From: Chloroflexota bacterium
GTDB taxonomy: Bacteria > Chloroflexota > UBA6077 > FW602-bin22 > JACPRP01
DNA length: 64,000 nucleotides
Assembly: GCA_016189905.1 (NCBI GenBank)
Contig: JACPRP010000007.1
Coordinates: 1-64,000 of the forward strand
Direction: 5' to 3'
Under the pieces are notes generated by a model. It searched no databases, was not told where the DNA came from, and saw only the letters and a list, made by a program, of their open reading frames with translations. Each line of letters opens with the position of its first letter. Within the stretch, counting starts at the first letter, position 1. Made by a program: the position numbers and the translations under genes. Positions 60,202 to 64,000 of the stretch are shown here, one piece after another.

Positions 60202-60810
60202 ATGGAACCAGTATCTTTGGCGTCTATTTCGGCCAGTTTGGACCCAGGTCTCGCTGCAATAGCCTTTCCCGTCGCGTTCAGGGCTGTTGGCGCGATGGCA
60301 ATATTATTGATAACCCTTGTGATGGCTGGCAAGGCGCGCAGAGGCACGGCGGCCAGCATCGGACGTACGAGGGCTGATCCCAATATCGCCGTGTTCGTCG
60401 GCAGGTTTGCGCATCTGGGGGTGTTGACCATCGGCGGGTTGATAGCCCTCGGCATAGCGGGCATCGACTGGACAGTCATCCTGGCCCTCGCCGGTGCTAT
60501 TGGTTTGGCAGTCAGCCTGGCAGTTCAGGATGTGCTCAAGAACCTGGTAGCCGGCCTCTACCTCCTGATGGAGCGCCCATTCAGGGTAGGGGAAACCATC
60601 AAGGTCAGGGATTTCACTGGCAGGGTTGAAGACATAGGTATCCGCACGACAGTGCTGCGCACGGATGATGCTCTACTGGTGATCGTGCCCAACACCGTCA
60701 TGTTTGCCGATGTGGTCGTGAATAAGAGCGCCCGTAAGAGGGCACAGGATGGCGTCGACGAGGACGAGAAACCGGCCGCGGCCGAGATACCCCTGAACAG
60801 ATGTCAATAA
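60202..60810 (+). CDS. Small-conductance mechanosensitive channel (MscS-like)
   Basis: About 202 residues from ATG 60202; GTG 60190 is also possible. Three hydrophobic segments precede the pore-lining helix and the MscS signature 'GAIGLAVSLAVQDVLKNLVAGLYLLMERPFRVGETIKV', followed by 'GRVEDIGIRTTVLRTDDALLVIVPNTVM'. The C-terminal alpha/beta domain is truncated after the beta domain and ends in an acidic tail, so this is a short form. Confidence 0.87.
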   Translation: MEPVSLASISASLDPGLAAIAFPVAFRAVGAMAILLITLVMAGKARRGTAASIGRTRADPNIAVFVGRFAHLGVLTIGGLIALGIAGIDWTVILALAGAIGLAVSLAVQDVLKNLVAGLYLLMERPFRVGETIKVRDFTGRVEDIGIRTTVLRTDDALLVIVPNTVMFADVVVNKSARKRAQDGVDEDEKPAAAEIPLNRCQ

Positions 60811-60933
60811 CCGCCTGTCGCCCCGTGGCTCCCTTTAGTACAACTCAAAACACCGTGCCCTGATAGCTTGGCCCCTTGATTGTTGGCATCAAATTTGCTT
60901 GACTTCTCTTGTCCCTAAGGGGGTAACCGATTA

Positions 60934-61050
60934 ATGAAAAGGAAAACAACACCAACCATCGATGAGATGAGAGAGAAAACGCTGCCTATCCTGGCCCGTT
61001 ACGGCGCCAAGCGAAAAGAGGCCAGCCCTAAGCCCACTGTCCTTGGCTAG
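60934..61050 (+). pseudogene. Truncated nucleotidyltransferase-like fragment
   Basis: A 38-codon frame includes 'IDEMREKTLPILARYGAKR', which matches the N-terminal helix of MNT-type minimal nucleotidyltransferases just before their catalytic GSxxR motif. The motif is missing and the frame stops soon after. It is probably the remnant of an MNT/HEPN-type gene. The surrounding 290 bp hold nothing else. Confidence 0.35.
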
Positions 61051-61100
61051 AGTGGAGGATGGGCGCCGGTCCCGAAACACGCCACGATCATTTCCTACGA

Positions 61101-61517
61101 TCATTCCCCTAAGATCTGCACCAGAACATCACGTCGACGTGGGCGATTGTCGAAGTCGACCAGGATGATCTGCTGCCAGGTCCCGAGGCTGAGGCGCCCG
61201 TTCTCGAATGGGATCGTCAACGAGGGCCCCATGACGGTCGCTCGAATGTGGGAGAAGCCGTTGCCGTCACCCCAGCGTATATCGTGATTATAGGGGATGT
61301 TGCTTGGGATGAGTTTCTCGATGGTGCGCTGCAGATCGGCCACAAGACCGGGCTCGTACTCCATTGTCGAGACAGAGGCGGTAGATCCTTTGACAAAAAC
61401 CGTTACCAGGCCGCCACGGACCCGTGACGCGGCAACCTCCAGCTCCACCTTATCTGTTATGTCGATCACGTCCGCGAATCCCTTAGACTGCACGGCGAAG
61501 GTGGCTGAAACGATCAT
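61101..61517 (-). CDS. YjbQ/UPF0047 family protein
   Basis: A 138-residue beta-sandwich protein with the family end block 'NIPYNHDIRWGDGNGFSHIRATVMGPSLTIPFENGRLSLGTWQQIILVDFD'. YjbQ proteins have weak thiamine-phosphate synthase activity, and their true role is unsettled. It starts 9 bp after the phosphoesterase stop. Confidence 0.92.
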   Translation of the reverse strand: MIVSATFAVQSKGFADVIDITDKVELEVAASRVRGGLVTVFVKGSTASVSTMEYEPGLVADLQRTIEKLIPSNIPYNHDIRWGDGNGFSHIRATVMGPSLTIPFENGRLSLGTWQQIILVDFDNRPRRRDVLVQILGE

Positions 61518-61526
61518 CGGTTACCC

Positions 61527-62294
61527 TCACCAGCCGTAGCTTAAGCGCATCCACAGCCGCGTGGGCAGGTTTGCCGCCTGCATCTTACGCTGGGTTGCCT
61601 CGATGTCGTAGCTGATCCGACGGTACGAAATCGTGCGCTGGTCCAGGTCCAGAACTATATACCTCGCCTCCGGAATGCCATCACGCGGCTGTCCCACACT
61701 GCCGGGATTGACGATCAAGCGGTCCTGTGCCAGTTGCAAAGGCGCATCGTAGGTCGGCTCGACCGCTATGCAGGCACCATTCGACACAGGTATGCCGACA
61801 AGCGAAGGGTCAGGCACAGTCGGCGCGTGGCACGAGTAAATCACCGGAATATGGGTGTGCCCCACAAAGCAATACGCGGTGCCAAAGTGGCTCAGGTTTG
61901 CCTGAGCGATGGTCGGGGATAGCAGATATTCCCAGATTGGCTCTCTGGGGCTGCCGTGCGCCAGGGTGATGCCGTGCTTTTCGATCTCCAGAGGAAGGGA
62001 TTCAAGGTAGCGAAGACTATCCGTGGCCAGGTGGCTGGCCGTCCAGTCGATCGCGGCCGCAGCATCAGGGTTGAAATCGTCGGTCTTAATCCGGCCAATG
62101 GCTGCCCAATCGTGATTTCCAGCGATGCAGAGATGATTCTGGGCGCGCAGTAGGCTGACGCACGCGTTAGGATCAGGACCATAGCCAACCACATCACCCA
62201 GGCACCACACTTCGTCAACGCCTTGCAGGTCTGCGATCACGGCCTCGAAGGCCGCGAGGTTAGCGTGAATATCCGAAACAACGGCAATTCGCAC
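61527..62294 (-). CDS. Calcineurin-like metallophosphoesterase
   Basis: A 255-residue phosphoesterase from GTG 62294, with GGAGGAG upstream; the frame is open to 62324. Metal motifs in order: 'VVSDIHANLAAFEAV', 'CLGDVVGYGPDP', 'GNHDW', 'LAHGSPREP', 'VGHTHIP' and 'NPGSVGQPRDG'. This is the YfcE/MJ0936-type fold. The substrate is unknown. Confidence 0.9.
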   Translation of the reverse strand: MRIAVVSDIHANLAAFEAVIADLQGVDEVWCLGDVVGYGPDPNACVSLLRAQNHLCIAGNHDWAAIGRIKTDDFNPDAAAAIDWTASHLATDSLRYLESLPLEIEKHGITLAHGSPREPIWEYLLSPTIAQANLSHFGTAYCFVGHTHIPVIYSCHAPTVPDPSLVGIPVSNGACIAVEPTYDAPLQLAQDRLIVNPGSVGQPRDGIPEARYIVLDLDQRTISYRRISYDIEATQRKMQAANLPTRLWMRLSYGW

Positions 62295-62314
62295 GGAATC
62301 TCCTCCCTGAAACG

Positions 62315-62344
62315 AGTATAACACGCAGCCGGCGTTGTAGACAA
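62315..62344 (-). promoter_or_regulatory. Promoter of the phosphoesterase-yjbQ pair
   Basis: On the minus strand, TTGTCT, an 18-bp spacer and TATACT. It overlaps the divergent promoter at 62335. Confidence 0.45.
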
Positions 62345-62363
62345 CCTGGTAAGAGTGTATAAT
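62335..62363 (+). promoter_or_regulatory. Promoter of the tsaE-tsaB-rimI operon
   Basis: TTGTAG at 62335-62340, a 17-bp spacer and a perfect TATAAT at 62358-62363. A 280-bp leader with a strong hairpin follows before tsaE. Confidence 0.5.
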
Positions 62364-62492
62364 TTGGACAGAGCTAACTGCAGCCGCATAGCAAGAGCGG
62401 TGCGCCGAGGCGCGCCTCGGCGCAACAGGGCGTATGCGTTCTAATCACTGACAAACTATGTCACAGCAGGTCATACCCGTCCTTCCCGGGTT

Positions 62493-62554
62493 CTTCCCAG
62501 ACGGATGGGTATCCACGCGCTCGGAGGATCGTGGATACCCATCCGTCTGGGAAG
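62493..62554. repeat. 25-bp perfect inverted repeat
   Basis: Arms 62493-62517 and 62530-62554 (CTTCCCAGACGGATGGGTAT...) are perfectly complementary around a 12-nt loop. It lies in the leader between the promoter and tsaE and may attenuate that operon. Confidence 0.85.
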
Positions 62555-62644
62555 GGGATGACGCGGGTTGCGCAGTTCGTCGGCTTAGAACGCATACGCC
62601 CTGCTCGGCGCAAGGCTTTTGGTTGCACACCAGAAGAGGTTGAA

Positions 62645-63172
62645 TTGGCGCAGAAGGCCGTAGAAACGTTTGAGCTGACCAGCCATGGCCCGACCGAAAC
62701 CCGACGCATCGGGCGCAAGTTAGGCAAGCTTCTCAGATCGGGCGACGTGCTTCTGCTCGAGGGAAGCTTTGGCGCCGGTAAGACCGTCCTGGCCCAAGGA
62801 ATTGCCAGGGGGCTTGGAGTCGAAGAGCGAGTGATCAGCCCGAGCTTCACCCTTGTCAACGAGTACATGGCGGGGAAATCGCACGGGTCGATTCCTGTGT
62901 ACCACGCAGACCTCTACCGCATAGCTAATGTCGACGAAGCGCTCGCGTTAGGACTGGAAGAGTACCTGGCTGCGCAAGGCATATTTATTGCTGAATGGCC
63001 TGAGAACATAGCCGAAGTCTGGCCCGAAGAGCGCCTTTGGATTCGGCTGCGCACAGATGATGGCGAACAGCGAGTGATTCGGTTTGAGGCGCGGGGGGTT
63101 AGATACGTCCGGCTCTTGCACGATCTTGAAACAGAACTCGCGGAACACGTAAGAAATGATTCTGGCAATTGA
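62645..63172 (+). CDS. tsaE: tRNA threonylcarbamoyladenosine ATPase TsaE
   Basis: The ATPase of the t6A37 tRNA modification complex with TsaB and TsaD. About 175 residues from TTG 62645, with AGAGG upstream; the frame extends into the leader without homology. The P-loop is 'LEGSFGAGKTVLAQGIARGLG', followed by 'ISPSFTLVNEY', 'HADLYRI' and 'ALGLEEYL' with the conserved 'IAEWPENI'. It overlaps tsaB by 17 bp. Confidence 0.93.
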   Translation: MAQKAVETFELTSHGPTETRRIGRKLGKLLRSGDVLLLEGSFGAGKTVLAQGIARGLGVEERVISPSFTLVNEYMAGKSHGSIPVYHADLYRIANVDEALALGLEEYLAAQGIFIAEWPENIAEVWPEERLWIRLRTDDGEQRVIRFEARGVRYVRLLHDLETELAEHVRNDSGN

Positions 63173-63950
63173 TACGTCAACCAATACGATAAGCCTCGCA
63201 CTATTCGACGGGAGCTTAGACGCGGAGCACACCTGGGTAGTTGACCAGCACCACACGAGGCGACTTCTGCCTGAGCTTCGGCATATGCTGAGCCGGGCCA
63301 GGATAGAAGCCACTCAACTGGAAGGCATTGTCGTCGCGCTGGGGCCCGGAAGCTTCAACGGGCTCCGCGTCGGCTTGAGCACCGCCAAATCCCTGTGTTT
63401 CGCCCTCGGGATAAGCATCGCTGGCATCGGCACGCTCGAGGCACTGGCGTATCAGTATGCTCACCTTCACCTGCCCATTCGCCCGATTAGCGACGCTGGG
63501 CGGGGTGAGTTCAACACGGCACTCTATCAAAACAGGGATGGCAAATGGATTGAGGTAGAGAAGCCGTGGATTGCAGGCATTGGAGAAATAAGGGACCGGA
63601 TCAATGAGCCAACGTTCGTGTGCGGCGATATTAGAAAGGAAGCCATCGCACACATGCGCCACGACCTAAGCCAGTTGATTTCCACGCCCAGCAACGCGGG
63701 TGTATCGTTACGCGCGGGGTATCTGGCAGAGCTCGGGCTAAGGAAACTGCAGACAGGGCATGCCGACGACCTGGTCTCGCTACAGCCAATTTATCTTCGT
63801 CGCCCAGCAATCACCAAAAGCAAGCGTAGCACCGCGCAGGTCCCCGATACGCAAGGCGACGGTGGCGCCAGCCACTCGGGGAATCAAAGACAAGGTACAC
63901 AAGCTGAACGCAGCCTGCTCGAAGGAGGCCATAGCGCTTGCCGTATGTGA
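63156..63950 (+). CDS. tsaB: tRNA threonylcarbamoyladenosine protein TsaB
   Basis: The ASKHA-fold partner of TsaD. The 264-residue protein starts MILAIDTSTNTISLALF and has 'GPGSFNGLRVGLSTAKSLCFAL' and 'SDAGRGEFNTALY'. The typical end 'LQPIYLRRPAI' is reached about 45 residues before the stop, so the last part (TAQVPDTQGDGGASHS...) is an extra low-complexity tail. It overlaps rimI by 13 bp. Confidence 0.93.
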   Translation: MILAIDTSTNTISLALFDGSLDAEHTWVVDQHHTRRLLPELRHMLSRARIEATQLEGIVVALGPGSFNGLRVGLSTAKSLCFALGISIAGIGTLEALAYQYAHLHLPIRPISDAGRGEFNTALYQNRDGKWIEVEKPWIAGIGEIRDRINEPTFVCGDIRKEAIAHMRHDLSQLISTPSNAGVSLRAGYLAELGLRKLQTGHADDLVSLQPIYLRRPAITKSKRSTAQVPDTQGDGGASHSGNQRQGTQAERSLLEGGHSACRM

Positions 63951-64000
63951 TAAGACCGATGGAGATTGACGACATACCTGAAGTAATGGAGATCGAGAGG
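63938..64000 (+). CDS. rimI: Ribosomal-protein alanine acetyltransferase RimI (5' part)
   Basis: The visible 21 codons from TTG 63938 (GGAGG nine bases upstream) read MPYVIRPMEIDDIPEVMEIE, the N-terminus of a RimI-type GNAT acetyltransferase. The gene is cut by the window end. The tsaE-tsaB-rimI order is common in bacteria. Confidence 0.75.
   Translation, partial: MPYVIRPMEIDDIPEVMEIER

Overview
The window looks like a chromosomal segment of a GC-rich bacterium that is probably monoderm and most likely belongs to Chloroflexota. This is an inference from gene content: MurT/GatD with MurJ, a FemAB-like ligase and MurE (peptidoglycan with amidated D-Glu and possibly a branched stem); an actinobacterial-style inositol-phospholipid cluster; tripartite-tricarboxylate (TTT) binding lipoproteins and xanthine-dehydrogenase-like enzymes; frequent TTG and GTG starts; and Shine-Dalgarno boxes of the GGAGG type. 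No rRNA gene is present and taxonomy was not tested.

Layout. 1-1.7 kb: dispersed repeat and a secreted beta-propeller protein whose signal peptide is cut off by an in-frame amber codon. 1.8-6.8 kb (minus): murT-gatD-murJ and two small membrane proteins. 7-12.4 kb (minus): ThDP enzyme, TTT binding lipoprotein and a molybdopterin oxidoreductase subunit. 12.8-15.5 kb (minus): Nramp-related transporter overlapping a PRC/MgtE_N/CBS protein. 15.5-16.7 kb: non-coding, with hairpins. 16.8-19.6 kb: heavy-metal P1B ATPase with two small partner proteins. 19.8-22.9 kb: a redox cluster (DUF302, zinc ribbon, YuzD-like protein, thioredoxin reductase, PDO/glutaredoxin-like protein). 23-32 kb: SPW protein, metG, tatD, polyprenyl synthase, FemAB, murE, a DUF2229-like protein and an enoyl-CoA hydratase. 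32.4-35.6 kb (minus): fur-cbiM-cbiQ-cbiO. 37.7-43.7 kb: arsR, ino1, two acyltransferases, PHP, PimA-like and PgsA-like genes. 43.74-50.41 kb: integrative element flanked by two identical tRNA-Arg(CCG) genes. 50.5-64 kb: DUF2283, a signal-peptidase-like protein, EB_dh-type cytochrome lipoprotein, two-component system, MarR plus heterodimeric ABC exporter, MscS, YjbQ, phosphoesterase and tsaE-tsaB-rimI.

The main finding is in the redox cluster. Two genes are each interrupted by a single TGA at or near a redox-active cysteine position. In the PDO-like protein the TGA replaces the first Cys of the second CPYC site (U-P-Y-C); in the YuzD-like protein it lies five residues after a Cys. Both TGAs are followed 20-26 nt downstream by a small hairpin with an AGG-type apical loop, as expected of bacterial SECIS elements. 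Together with the thioredoxin reductase between them, they read as a selenocysteine-dependent thiol relay that ordinary gene calling would split into fragments.

Other points: a phosphatidylinositol-mannoside-like lipid operon with two tandem ATGA-coupled 12-codon mini-ORFs before pimA; a capsid-less element with int, primase-helicase, iterons and arm-type sites, resembling a phage satellite; a signal-peptidase-like protein with Asp in place of the catalytic Ser; and a scattered set of long, nearly perfect inverted repeats with mostly unrelated arms.
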